64,000 nucleotides of DNA from Zhongshania sp. R06B22 (GCF_040892595.1 NZ_JBFRYB010000001.1:558001-622000), one strand, 5' to 3'; counted from the stretch's first letter, positions 18,188 through 27,510 are shown. Made by a program: numbers and translations. Notes: generated by a model from the letters alone, not told the origin.

Positions 18188-18213
18188 AAGCGTCTCGGCC
18201 GAGACGCTTTTAT
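18188..18213 (+). terminator. Terminator or attenuator between urtA and urtB
   Basis: Perfect palindrome AAGCGTCTCGG/CCGAGACGCTT followed by TTAT begins 11 bp after the urtA stop. It probably ends most transcripts after urtA, leaving a minority to continue into urtB. Confidence 0.75.
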
Positions 18214-18221
18214 CAGTGCTA

Positions 18222-18245
18222 CCCCGCCACTGCAAGGTGGCGGGG
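18222..18245 (+). other. Second GC-rich hairpin in the urtA-urtB gap
   Basis: CCCCGCCA and TGGCGGGG form an 8-bp stem with an 8-nt loop just before the urtB start. No T-run follows, so it is more likely an mRNA-stabilising or processing hairpin than a terminator. Confidence 0.5.
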
Positions 18246-18257
18246 CCTTGATCGCAA

Positions 18258-19922
18258 ATGGATGTTTCGATGAAACTTTGCCATGTATTCCGTGTATTTG
18301 TATTGTCGCTTTTTCTCCTTGGTTTTCAGGGAGTACAGGCCGAGCAAGTTACGCCAATAGAAAATAAAGCTGACAGCGCGCTTTTACTCAATCAATTAAT
18401 AACGGCGAAATCAACGGCAGATAAGACAAATCTTATCAACATGATTGCGCATTCAAATTTAGCTCAACGTGCAGAGGTTTTAAATGCTTTGCAAGACGGT
18501 GAGCTCTATTACACCAAGGCAGATGATCAATTGGTCTACGCCTATCCCCATCCAGATGGCTATGAAATAAGGTCGGTTATAGAAGGCGAGAGCCTAGGGG
18601 TAATAGGTAGTCGAAAAGTCAGGAAAATAAGTATCAATAATGAATTGCGTACTTTGTTGCGTGGTGTGTTAGCGGAATTGTCCCTGCGCAGTGAAGATGT
18701 CGGCGTGCGCTTAGCAGCGGCCAAGGATCTGATTCGCAGTCCTGCGCCAGAATTCTTGCCTGCGATAGAGCGCGCAAAATCGATTGAATCTAGCAAGAAA
18801 GTTTTAACGTCTTTAAATATCGCGTCGGCGATGATCAACTTAAATTCAGATCAGCAGGTATTACGCCTGGATGCTATTGAAGCCTTCCGTGGCAGTTTAG
18901 ATAGTGATGCAATGTCGATCTTGGCTGGGATGCAGTTGAAAGATGACGATGGCAATTATCGTGAAGAAGATGAGCTAGTTCGAGAGTCTGCAGCTGCGGT
19001 ATTAAGCGAAATGCGCGCTGAGGCAAAGATTTATAAGTTAGTGGAAAATGTATTTTTCGGTCTAAGTTTAGGTTCGGTATTACTGCTTACAGCGGTAGGT
19101 TTGGCCATTACCTTCGGGGTAATGGGGGTAATTAATATGGCCCATGGCGAAATGATGATGCTGGGCGCGTATACCACCTACGTTATTCAATTGTTGATGC
19201 CAAATTATATCGACTACTCCATTATTGTCGCGATTCCCGCCGCGTTTATGGTGTCGGGCTTAGTTGGAATTGTGATTGAGCGCGGTATTATTCGCCATCT
19301 CTATGGCCGTCCTTTAGAAACCTTGTTGGCAACGTTTGGCGTTAGTCTTATTTTGCAGCAAGCGGTGCGCAGTATCTTCTCACCGCTGAATAAATCGGTA
19401 ACTGCGCCGAGCTGGTTAAGCGGTTCATGGGAAATCAATGGCGCCTTATCGCTCACCTATAATCGTCTTTACATTATTATTTTCAGCTTGATTGTGCTGT
19501 TGCTACTGGTGTTTCTACTTAAGAAAACCTTTGTCGGTTTGCAAATGCGCGCCGTCACCCAAAACCGGGCTATGGCAAACTCCATGGGAATTCGCGCTGG
19601 TTGGGTAGATGCGCTGACCTTCGGGCTAGGATCAGGTATTGCCGGCATTGCCGGTGTTGCGCTGAGTCAGTTAACTAATGTCGGCCCCAATCTTGGTCAG
19701 TCCTACATTATTGATTCCTTTATGGTGGTGGTGTTCGGCGGTGTGGGGAATTTATTTGGTACCTTCTTCGCCGCAATGAGCCTGGGTGTTGCGAATAAAT
19801 TTTTAGAGCCTTTTGCGGGCGCGGTACTGGCGAAAATATTTGTATTGGTTTTCATCATTCTGTTTATTCAGTGGCGGCCCCGGGGCTTGTTTGCCCTGAA
19901 AGGTCGCTCGGTAGAGGATTAA
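18258..19922 (+). CDS. urtB: Urea ABC transporter permease UrtB
   Basis: 554 residues. After an N-terminal signal-like hydrophobic segment comes a soluble region of roughly 230 residues containing HEAT-like helices (SLRSEDVGVRLAAAKDLIRS). The LivH-type permease follows, with GLSLGSVLLLTAVGLAITFG and NMAHGEMMMLGAYTTY, and ends FIQWRPRGLF. The long periplasmic N-terminal region is usual in gammaproteobacterial UrtB and may contact UrtA. ATGs at 18258 and 18270 are both possible starts; the second places the signal segment nearer the N-terminus. urtC follows after 6 bp. Confidence 0.93.
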   Translation: MDVSMKLCHVFRVFVLSLFLLGFQGVQAEQVTPIENKADSALLLNQLITAKSTADKTNLINMIAHSNLAQRAEVLNALQDGELYYTKADDQLVYAYPHPDGYEIRSVIEGESLGVIGSRKVRKISINNELRTLLRGVLAELSLRSEDVGVRLAAAKDLIRSPAPEFLPAIERAKSIESSKKVLTSLNIASAMINLNSDQQVLRLDAIEAFRGSLDSDAMSILAGMQLKDDDGNYREEDELVRESAAAVLSEMRAEAKIYKLVENVFFGLSLGSVLLLTAVGLAITFGVMGVINMAHGEMMMLGAYTTYVIQLLMPNYIDYSIIVAIPAAFMVSGLVGIVIERGIIRHLYGRPLETLLATFGVSLILQQAVRSIFSPLNKSVTAPSWLSGSWEINGALSLTYNRLYIIIFSLIVLLLLVFLLKKTFVGLQMRAVTQNRAMANSMGIRAGWVDALTFGLGSGIAGIAGVALSQLTNVGPNLGQSYIIDSFMVVVFGGVGNLFGTFFAAMSLGVANKFLEPFAGAVLAKIFVLVFIILFIQWRPRGLFALKGRSVED

Positions 19923-19928
19923 TCGGCA

Positions 19929-21089
19929 ATGATAAATAACAAAATATTTGAGCGCAGCGCGATTGGCAGATTATTACTAGCCGATAAGGCCGGCCGCTAT
20001 TTGGTCGCCGCTCTCTTGGCCGTCACTGTGCTAGTGCCGCTGTGCAATTTACTTATGCCAGCAGGCAGCTTTTTCCATATTCCCACATATGTTGTGGTCT
20101 TGCTGGGTAAGTACCTCTGTTACGCGCTATTGGCCTTGGCATTAGATTTAATTTGGGGTTATTGCGGGATTCTCAGTCTGGGCCACGGTGCCTTTTTTGC
20201 CTTGGGTGGCTATGCCATGGGTATGTACCTGATGCGTCAGATTGGCGAGCGCGGCGTATATGGTAATGCTGATCTGCCTGATTTTATGGTGTTTTTAAAT
20301 TGGACTGAATTGCCTTGGTATTGGTACGGATTTGATAACTTTTTCTTTGCGATGTTTATGGTTGCGCTGGTGCCCGCGGTGCTCGCCTTTGTGTTTGGCT
20401 GGCTGGCATTCCGTTCGCGAGTGAGCGGAGTGTATTTATCCATTATTACCCAGGCGATGACTTATGCCTTGTTGCTGGCGTTCTTTCGCAATGATATGGG
20501 TTTCGGCGGTAATAATGGCTTGACCGATTTCAAAGATATTTTGGGCTTTAGTTTGCAGTCTGATATCACTCGCTGCGTATTGTTTGCGCTATCAGCATTA
20601 AGTGTCGCGGGGGCCTATGTTTTGTGCCGGGCGATTGTGACCAGTAAATACGGTCGGGTCTTGGTAGCGATACGTGACGCCGAGAGTCGCACCCGTTTTA
20701 TGGGTTACCGTGTTGAGCACTTTAAATTATTTGTGTTTGTGGTGTCGGCAATACTTGCTGGTATCGCCGGGGCCTTATACGTGCCGCAGGTCGGTATTAT
20801 TAATCCCGGTGAGTTTGGCCCCATTAACTCGATTGAAATTGTGATCTGGGTTGCTATTGGTGGGCGGGGCACCCTATACGGTGCGGTGATTGGCGCGATT
20901 GCGGTTAACTACGCCAAGACCTATTTTACCGGTGCATTTCCAGAGGTGTGGTTGTTTATGCTCGGCGCCCTATTTGTGATCAGCACCTTGTATTTACCCA
21001 AGGGTATTGTTGGTGTGGTGACCCAAATACGTGAGCGGCGAGCGGAGCGCGATGCGACGTCGACACCAGAACCGGGAGCAGGCTCATGA
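19929..21089 (+). CDS. urtC: Urea ABC transporter permease UrtC
   Basis: 386 residues, a LivM-type inner-membrane permease with the conserved segments LALDLIWGYCGILSLGHGAFFALGGYAMG, FFRNDMGFGGNNGLTDF, IRDAESRTRFMGY and IWVAIGGRGTLYGAVIGA. It pairs with UrtB to form the channel. Its stop codon overlaps the urtD start (ATGA), indicating translational coupling. Confidence 0.95.
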   Translation: MINNKIFERSAIGRLLLADKAGRYLVAALLAVTVLVPLCNLLMPAGSFFHIPTYVVVLLGKYLCYALLALALDLIWGYCGILSLGHGAFFALGGYAMGMYLMRQIGERGVYGNADLPDFMVFLNWTELPWYWYGFDNFFFAMFMVALVPAVLAFVFGWLAFRSRVSGVYLSIITQAMTYALLLAFFRNDMGFGGNNGLTDFKDILGFSLQSDITRCVLFALSALSVAGAYVLCRAIVTSKYGRVLVAIRDAESRTRFMGYRVEHFKLFVFVVSAILAGIAGALYVPQVGIINPGEFGPINSIEIVIWVAIGGRGTLYGAVIGAIAVNYAKTYFTGAFPEVWLFMLGALFVISTLYLPKGIVGVVTQIRERRAERDATSTPEPGAGS

Positions 21090-21865
21090 GTGCAGTGATT
21101 AAAAGTCCTGGATTTCATAGCAGTGAAATCCAGAGCATGTTGTACCTGAACGGCGTCACCAAAAGTTTTGACGGTTTTAAGGCGATTAATAATTTATCGC
21201 TGGATATTGCGCCGGGGGAGTTGCGGGCGATTATTGGTCCCAATGGTGCCGGAAAAAGCACCATGATGGATATTATTACCGGCAAGACCCGGCCAGATAA
21301 GGGTGAGGTTCGGTTTAGGGACACCATTGATCTTATTCAATACGATGAGGCCGATATCGCCAATCTTGGTATTGGTCGCAAGTTTCAGAAGCCTACCGTA
21401 GTTGAAACCCTGACAGTGTGGGAAAACGTGGAGCTGGCGTTGGCAGGCACGCGCAGTGTGCTTCGCGCTTTATTTCATAAGCTGAGCAGTGAGCAGGGCG
21501 ATAAAATTAATGAGGTCATTAAGCTTGTGGGGCTAAAGGCAAAAACCAGTGATCTGGCTGGCAGTTTGTCCCATGGCCAAAAGCAGTGGTTAGAAATCGG
21601 TATGTTGATTGTGCAGGGTCCTGAGCTTTTGCTGGTAGATGAGCCGGCGGCGGGAATGACCGATCATGAAACGATGGAAACCGCGGCACTGCTAAAAGAA
21701 ATTAATAAAGACCATACCGTGGTGGTCGTTGAGCATGATATGGATTTTATTAAAGCGCTGGACAGTAAAGTGACGGTCTTGCATGAGGGGAGTGTATTAG
21801 CTGAGGGGCGGCTTGAAGTAGTCTCAGCCAACCCCCGTGTTATCGAAGTCTATTTGGGGCGCTGA
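21086..21865 (+). CDS. urtD: Urea ABC transporter ATPase UrtD
   Basis: 259 residues, a LivG-type ATPase. Walker A is GPNGAGKST, the signature reads SLSHGQKQWLEIGML (the SHGQ variant of the LSGGQ loop), Walker B is LLLVDEPAAGMT, and the switch histidine is in VVEHDMDF. It energises urea import together with UrtE. The first 15 or so residues before MLYLNGVTKSF are poorly conserved, so an in-frame ATG at 21137 could be an alternative start. Confidence 0.95.
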   Translation: MSAVIKSPGFHSSEIQSMLYLNGVTKSFDGFKAINNLSLDIAPGELRAIIGPNGAGKSTMMDIITGKTRPDKGEVRFRDTIDLIQYDEADIANLGIGRKFQKPTVVETLTVWENVELALAGTRSVLRALFHKLSSEQGDKINEVIKLVGLKAKTSDLAGSLSHGQKQWLEIGMLIVQGPELLLVDEPAAGMTDHETMETAALLKEINKDHTVVVVEHDMDFIKALDSKVTVLHEGSVLAEGRLEVVSANPRVIEVYLGR

Positions 21866-21866
21866 T

Positions 21867-22562
21867 ATGTTGCTTGTGAATGAAATTGATCTTTATTACG
21901 GCGCGAGTCAGGCGCTTAAGAAAGTAGATGTGGTGGCAGAGAAAGGCCAGGTAACCTGCATATTAGGGCGTAACGGGGTAGGAAAATCTAGCTTGGCGCG
22001 GGCGATAACTGGCCGTCATCCGATTCGTGGTGGCAACATTACGTGGGAAGGCAAAGATATTAGCGGCATGGGCCCAGCCGATCGGGCGCGGGCGGGAATT
22101 GCCTATGTGCCCCAGGGCCGAGAAATCTTTTCGCAGCTCACTGTTCAGGAGAATTTGTACACGGGTTACGCGCCGTTAAAGCGCAGTCAGCGGACTATTA
22201 GCCCGGAGATTTTTGATTTGTTTCCAGTACTTAAAAGCATGCTGCGTAGACGCGGCGGAGATTTATCTGGTGGTCAACAGCAGCAGCTGGCGATTGCCAG
22301 GGCCTTAATCACGCGGCCGCGCTTATTGGTGCTGGATGAACCCACAGAGGGTATTCAGCCCTCTATTATTAAAGATATTCAGAACGTGATTACCATATTG
22401 CGCCAGCAGGGTGAGATGGCAATTGTCTTGGTTGAGCAATATTTCGATTTCGCTCGGGCATTGGCGGACAATTACGCGGTGATGGATCGCGGCGAAGTCA
22501 TTCTTTCCGGCCGCGGTGACGATATGGTGGAAGAAGACGTGCGCCGGCATATGACGGTGTAA
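21867..22562 (+). CDS. urtE: Urea ABC transporter ATPase UrtE
   Basis: 231 residues from the ATG at 21867, one base after the urtD stop. LivF-type ATPase with Walker A GRNGVGKS, signature DLSGGQQQQLAIARAL, Walker B LLVLDEPTEGIQPSI and the VEQYFDFA H-loop-equivalent segment. Both ATPases of the transporter are intact. It is the last urt gene; the next gene begins 55 bp later. Confidence 0.95.
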   Translation: MLLVNEIDLYYGASQALKKVDVVAEKGQVTCILGRNGVGKSSLARAITGRHPIRGGNITWEGKDISGMGPADRARAGIAYVPQGREIFSQLTVQENLYTGYAPLKRSQRTISPEIFDLFPVLKSMLRRRGGDLSGGQQQQLAIARALITRPRLLVLDEPTEGIQPSIIKDIQNVITILRQQGEMAIVLVEQYFDFARALADNYAVMDRGEVILSGRGDDMVEEDVRRHMTV

Positions 22563-22617
22563 GGCCAGGGTTTATACTATTAAGCTTATGTCTTTCCCGT
22601 TAAAGGATAAATCGCTC

Positions 22618-23508
22618 ATGAAATACCTTGCCACTCTAGCGCTGGCGTTCACACCACTTGCCGGTCTAGCTGCGGACCTTAGCATTCCCGCCGGTAAAAC
22701 CTATGTCGTAGGTATCGATCAGCAGGAAATGGTACTAGACACCCTGCGAATTGGCGACGGCGCCAAAATCACCTTTTCCTCGGCGGTTGTGGGTTGGCGT
22801 GTTCAGGCTCGGCATGCCTATATCGGTAAAGATGTTGTGATTGAAGGCAATGGTAGTGCAGGTGTTGCTGGCGGCGCAGCGAAGCCAGCGTCAGATTGCG
22901 CTAACGGTGAGATAGGCGGTAATGGCGGCGACGGCAGTGACGGCGTAGAAATTCGCTTGCAGCTAGGTATAGAGGCGCTCGGCGATCTCAAGATCCTGGC
23001 TAACGGCGGCAATGGTGGCGATGGCGGCGCCGGCAGCGATGGCGCCGATTGTGATGGGGCGAATGCTGGCGAAGGCGGTAATGGCGGAGACGGCGGCGAA
23101 GGCGGTCGCGGCGGAGATATTACTATTCTTTACCAAGTGCTTGCCAAGGGTGTTTCTGGCGATGACCTAGTCAAGCGAATTAACATTAGAAGTGAGGGTG
23201 CCGACGGCGGTCGCGGCGGTGACGCGGGTTCTGGCGGTGCTGGTGCAGATGGATACTACATTAATAGGAAAACCCTTACAGGGTCTCGCAAATGGGTTGA
23301 GGGCGGAGAAGGTGGATTGGCGGGTAGCCCCGGGTCGACAGGATCGGCTGGCAATCCTGGCCGTATCTTGGTGGATCAGTTGATTTTATCGTCGGCGCAG
23401 CCTGTTGAAGTGAAGTCTTCGGCCACAACTATTATGGAGCTGCAGCGCCAAATTGAGCGCCTGCGCGCTCGTGTTGATAAGTTAGAAGCTAAATCGAACG
23501 GGCAGTAA
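22618..23508 (+). CDS. Secreted glycine-rich collagen-like protein, function unknown
   Basis: 296 residues from the ATG at 22618, which has AAAGGA 9-14 nt upstream. Residues 1 to about 19 form a Sec signal peptide (cleavage near GLAA). A short beta-rich region follows (SIPAGKTYVVGI, LRIGDGAKITF). Then come three glycine and Asp/Asn-rich blocks built of GGNGGDGG-type units, separated by ordinary beta-strand segments (VEIRLQLGIEALGDLKIL and DITILYQVL). A coiled coil (IMELQRQIERLRARVDKLEA) closes the protein. Two cysteines lie in the Gly-rich part. I do not recognise the family. It follows urtE by 55 bp, so it may be co-transcribed with the urea transporter. A strong terminator follows. Confidence 0.75.
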   Translation: MKYLATLALAFTPLAGLAADLSIPAGKTYVVGIDQQEMVLDTLRIGDGAKITFSSAVVGWRVQARHAYIGKDVVIEGNGSAGVAGGAAKPASDCANGEIGGNGGDGSDGVEIRLQLGIEALGDLKILANGGNGGDGGAGSDGADCDGANAGEGGNGGDGGEGGRGGDITILYQVLAKGVSGDDLVKRINIRSEGADGGRGGDAGSGGAGADGYYINRKTLTGSRKWVEGGEGGLAGSPGSTGSAGNPGRILVDQLILSSAQPVEVKSSATTIMELQRQIERLRARVDKLEAKSNGQ

Positions 23509-23528
23509 GCTGCAAGTGCAATATTTTT

Positions 23529-23556
23529 AAAGGGATGCCAAATGGCATCCCTTTTT
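23529..23556 (+). terminator. Rho-independent terminator after the glycine-rich protein gene
   Basis: 11-bp stem AAAGGGATGCC/GGCATCCCTTT with a 4-nt loop, running into a T-tract. It closes the urt transcript. Confidence 0.9.
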
Positions 23557-23605
23557 GCATTCTAGGCATCATTAAATTGCATACCCACTGAAATACAGTG
23601 CACCA

Positions 23606-23620
23606 GCACTGAATTGGTGC
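23606..23620 (+). promoter_or_regulatory. Candidate NtrC binding site upstream of the porin-glnK-amtB genes
   Basis: GCACTGAATTGGTGC matches the palindromic NtrC consensus GCAC-N7-GTGC in both arms. It lies about 310 bp upstream of a -24/-12 element, within enhancer range. Further TGCAC half-sites, for example at 23768-23772, lie in the same 486-bp gap (23509-23994), which has no gene that I can support. Confidence 0.5.
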
Positions 23621-23917
23621 GTCGGTTTTTTTACTACTCTAATAGAAGGATCAAAATGAGGCAAAATACAGTTTAACCTATTGTTTTTATTTAAATTATT
23701 AATAATTTATTAAGTTCAGAAGGTCACGCTTGCCGGGCTGTAAAGTACATATAGTGCTTATTTTTGATGCACTAAATGGCAGCATTATTAAAAAGTGCTC
23801 TATATTTGAGCGTAACGATCGCGTGAAGTTAAGCCCCGCAACGCATCCGTAAGCACTAGTATTGCGGCATAGCTTAAAGCTCTCTCTAAGTCATTGTTTT
23901 AAATAATAAAAAATATA

Positions 23918-23936
23918 GTTGGCATTGAAAGTGCTA
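23918..23936 (+). promoter_or_regulatory. Candidate sigma-54 (-24/-12) promoter for the porin gene
   Basis: TTGGCATTGAAAGTGCT has GG at 23921-23922 and GC at 23933-23934, 10 bp apart. The -24 half TTGGCA is good and the -12 half GTGCT is one base off TTGCW. The predicted start near 23946 gives a leader of about 50 nt. Confidence 0.5.
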
Positions 23937-23994
23937 AAGCTTGAGCAGGATTGTGCTTGAACACTTCCTTAATACCTTAGTGGAGACTAAAGAC

Positions 23995-24645
23995 ATGAAA
24001 AAAATGAAAACCCTTTTGGCTGCAAGCGTTGCAGCTGCATCAATGACCATGGTTGCTGCTCCCGCTTCTGCAGAAGTAAGTGCCAGCGTTAGCGTTGCTA
24101 GTTTGTACCTTTGGCGTGGTTTCGACCTAAGTGATGGATCGCCTGCAGTTTCTGGTGACATTACTTATAGCACCGGTGGTTTTTACGCGGGTGTTTGGGG
24201 ATCTAGCGGTGATGATACATACGGTCAAGAAGTTGACTACTATGCTGGCTTCGCTACTGAAGTAGGACCATTAAGCGTTGACCTAAGCGTATGGAACTAT
24301 GTGTATCCAGGTGTATCAGCGGGCTTTGCTGACAATGGCGACACGTTTGGTGATCTGAGCGAGATTATTCTTGGTTTGGGCATGGGTCCGGTTAGCGTAA
24401 CAATCTATGACAATATTGCTGGTGCCAATGGTTACTTCTACTACACTGCCGGTCTTGATGTAGGGAGCTTCTCTTTCCTAGCCGGTGGTACTGACAATAA
24501 AGACGAAGATGCAAACTACGCTCACTTCGACGTGTCTTACGCTTATAACGACAATGTGAGCTTTACTTTTAGCCAGATGATTGACGAAGATAATGATGAC
24601 GATTTGAGATTCGTTGTTTCTTATAGCTTGCCAATCGCAATGTAA
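23995..24645 (+). CDS. TorF-family putative outer-membrane porin
   Basis: 216 residues from ATG 23995, which has GGAG about 10 nt upstream. The signal peptide ends APASA. The mature part has alternating beta strands, starting with ASVSVASLYLWRGFDLSDGSPAVSGDI, and ends in a strand with a terminal hydrophobic residue. The LWRG motif and small size match the TIGR02001/TorF group of predicted outer-membrane beta-barrels, which are often found beside glnK and amtB in gammaproteobacteria. A role in outer-membrane passage of small nitrogen compounds is inferred from that context. The frame is open upstream to 23941 but without an acceptable start. Confidence 0.85.
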   Translation: MKKMKTLLAASVAAASMTMVAAPASAEVSASVSVASLYLWRGFDLSDGSPAVSGDITYSTGGFYAGVWGSSGDDTYGQEVDYYAGFATEVGPLSVDLSVWNYVYPGVSAGFADNGDTFGDLSEIILGLGMGPVSVTIYDNIAGANGYFYYTAGLDVGSFSFLAGGTDNKDEDANYAHFDVSYAYNDNVSFTFSQMIDEDNDDDLRFVVSYSLPIAM

Positions 24646-24650
24646 TACCC

Positions 24651-24684
24651 TGGCCGGCGGCAAGGTTGTCGCCGGCCATTTTCT
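24651..24684 (+). terminator. Terminator or attenuator between the porin gene and glnK
   Basis: 9-bp stem TGGCCGGCG/CGCCGGCCA with a loop of about 10 nt, then TTTTCTT. It separates the porin gene from glnK by only 48 bp, so partial read-through into glnK-amtB is possible. Confidence 0.8.
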
Positions 24685-24687
24685 TAA

Positions 24688-25071
<384 letters not shown>

Positions 25072-25141
25072 TAATACCGCTGCGTTTTCTGTTAACTAAT
25101 TAAATTAAAAGACTTATCTCTTTCCCTTTGGAGGGCATGTG

Positions 25142-26386
25142 ATGGAAGACATCATACAGGTCAAGTACGCCCTGGACACATTTTACTTCCTGGTTATGGG
25201 CGCGTTCGTAATGTGGATGGCAGCAGGTTTTGCCATGCTCGAAGCCGGTTTGGTTCGTGCAAAAAACACCACAGAAATCTTAACCAAGAACATCGCGCTA
25301 TTTGCGGTGGCTTGTACTATGTACTTATTGTGTGGCTACACAATTATGTACGGCGGTTCAGAAGGTGGCATTCTGCCAGACGCATGGTTCGGTAATTCAA
25401 TTGCTGACGCGTCGGTAGAAGAAGTGCTGGCTTCAAACGGTGACACTTACTACTCTGGTTCATCTGACTTCTTCTTCCAAGTGGTATTCGTGGCAACCGC
25501 TATGTCTATCGTTTCGGGTGCGGTTGCAGAGCGTATGAAGCTGTGGGCTTTCTTGGCCTTTGCAGTTGTCATGACTGGTGTTATCTACCCACTTCAAGGT
25601 TCTTGGAGCTGGGGCGGCGGTTTCTTGTCTGAAGCAGGTTTCTCTGACTTCGCAGGTTCCGGTATTGTCCACATGACAGGTGCTTCTGCAGCACTGGCTG
25701 GTGTATTGCTGCTTGGCGCTCGTAAAGGCAAGTATGGCGAGAGCGGTCAAGTGAATGCGATCCCTGGTGCGAACATGCCAATGGCAACATTGGGTACCTT
25801 CATCCTGTGGATGGGCTGGTTCGGCTTCAACGGCGGCTCTGAGTTGATGGTGTCTAACATCGACGAGGCGAACGCAACTGCTCAGGTATTTGTTAATACT
25901 AATGCTGCGGCAAGTGGTGGTTTGATTGCTGCGATGATCGTTGCTCGCTTGTTGTTCGGCAAGACAGATTTAACCATGGTGCTGAACGGCGCGCTGGCTG
26001 GTCTGGTTGCAATTACTGCTGACCCGCTTTCTCCTGATCCAGTTGTTGCTACATTGATTGGTGCTGTTGGCGGTGTGTTGGTTGTGTTCTCAATCCTAGC
26101 CCTAGACAAAATCAAGATTGACGATCCAGTGGGCGCTATCTCTGTCCACGGTGTTGTTGGTCTTTGGGGTGTGATGGCGGTGCCATTCAACAACAGCGAT
26201 GCTACTTTCGGTATGCAGATCTACGGTGCGTTCGTGATCTTTGCTTGGACCTTCGTGGCCAGCCTAGTGATCTGGGGTATCTTGAAAGCAGTCATGGGTA
26301 TCCGTGTATCAGAAGAGGAAGAGTACGAAGGTGTCGACCTCTCTGAATGCGGCATGGAAGCTTATCCAGAATTCACCAACAAGTAA
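25142..26386 (+). CDS. amtB: Ammonium transporter AmtB
   Basis: 414 residues from the ATG at 25142, with TTTGGAGGGC directly upstream; an adjacent GTG at 25139 is also in frame. There are about 11 transmembrane segments. The twin pore histidines are visible in VHMTGASA and SVHGVVGLWG, and the conserved Asp before the first (FSDFAGSGIVHM) is kept. The protein starts straight into the first helix without a separate cleavable signal peptide, as in many Pseudomonas-type AmtB. It takes up ammonium and is gated by GlnK. Confidence 0.95.
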   Translation: MEDIIQVKYALDTFYFLVMGAFVMWMAAGFAMLEAGLVRAKNTTEILTKNIALFAVACTMYLLCGYTIMYGGSEGGILPDAWFGNSIADASVEEVLASNGDTYYSGSSDFFFQVVFVATAMSIVSGAVAERMKLWAFLAFAVVMTGVIYPLQGSWSWGGGFLSEAGFSDFAGSGIVHMTGASAALAGVLLLGARKGKYGESGQVNAIPGANMPMATLGTFILWMGWFGFNGGSELMVSNIDEANATAQVFVNTNAAASGGLIAAMIVARLLFGKTDLTMVLNGALAGLVAITADPLSPDPVVATLIGAVGGVLVVFSILALDKIKIDDPVGAISVHGVVGLWGVMAVPFNNSDATFGMQIYGAFVIFAWTFVASLVIWGILKAVMGIRVSEEEEYEGVDLSECGMEAYPEFTNK

Positions 26387-26409
26387 GTCTCCCCCGTTAG
26401 GTGATTTTC

Positions 26410-26437
26410 AGGGCGCTCTTTGAGCGCCCTTTTTTTG
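26410..26437 (+). terminator. Rho-independent terminator after amtB
   Basis: 9-bp stem AGGGCGCTC/GAGCGCCCT with a 3-nt loop and a 7-T tail. Confidence 0.92.
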
Positions 26438-26720
26438 TTTGAAGTAGCGGTTTTGGCGCTTATTTCGCTCTAATGTGGGGATAACCTTGCCAAATCCGTG
26501 TTGCCTGAGCTAACTTAACGGCAGGTAGTTATTCGTAGTAAGCTCTGATTAATTACTGCGCTCGGTATTTTAAATGTCAGCGGTGCTCAGAATGCCCAAG
26601 GCACTCTCATTACTTGCGGACAGGCTCTACACATTTCTCGCGTGTTAAGCTGTTTCCTCCGCCCTGGAGGTCTTTAAACTACCCTCGCTCGCTACAGTAA
26701 TGAGAGCTTGCCTTATCATA
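26438..26720. other. Intergenic gap before the second glnK
   Basis: No gene, repeat or -24/-12 element is visible between the amtB terminator and the ribosome site (AGAGGAAGA, 26721-26729) of the second glnK. A small inverted repeat CCTCC-GCCCT-GGAGG is at 26656-26670. The gap implies the second P-II gene has its own promoter. Confidence 0.5.
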
Positions 26721-26721
26721 A

Positions 26722-27075
<354 letters not shown>

Positions 27076-27096
27076 CACCGCGTTTGCACATGAAGT

Positions 27097-27121
27097 AGGC
27101 GGCCACAGGCCGCCTTTTTTG
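27097..27121 (+). terminator. Rho-independent terminator after the second P-II gene
   Basis: Perfect 8-bp stem AGGCGGCC/GGCCGCCT with a 3-nt loop and a T-run, 21 bp after the stop codon. Confidence 0.92.
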
Positions 27122-27271
27122 TGCTCGGTATTTTTACATATAGCTCGAAAAGTGATGACGATATTTGTTTGTAATAACAAAAAAGCCTAATCATTTGCTT
27201 GTCAAAACGCCTTATATACACGTATAAATCGCTTCGTAAACGCGGATTTTTTATTCTCGGGAGGCGGTCTT

Positions 27272-27481
27272 ATGGGCTCGCATATTCGTAGTAGCAATAT
27301 TCAAACCTCAAGCGCGCAGCTGCATGCTTCATCACTCACAATACGCGATCGTATGCGTGACCAATTAGCCAAAGATATAGAGGCTTATCTTGCCCAGGGT
27401 GGTGAGATTAAACATTTAGATCCGCATATGCGTAGCACCCCAAACGATATCGACACCGATACCGAATCAGACAGCTACTAG
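27272..27481 (+). CDS. Small SutA-like protein, possible RNA-polymerase-associated regulator
   Basis: 69 residues with a good ribosome site (GGGAGG) before the ATG. The central segment RDQLAKDIEAYLAQGGEIKHLDP resembles the conserved core of Pseudomonas SutA (RDALAKAMEEFLSRGGKVQEIEP), a small acidic protein that binds RNA polymerase in slow-growing cells. The N-terminus is Ser/Thr-rich and polar rather than strongly acidic; the acidic DIDTDTESD run is at the C-terminus instead. The assignment rests on this one motif. It could simply be a conserved small protein of unknown function. Confidence 0.55.
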   Translation: MGSHIRSSNIQTSSAQLHASSLTIRDRMRDQLAKDIEAYLAQGGEIKHLDPHMRSTPNDIDTDTESDSY

Positions 27482-27510
27482 GCTGCCACTGCATCAGCAA
27501 GGTCTGGTGG

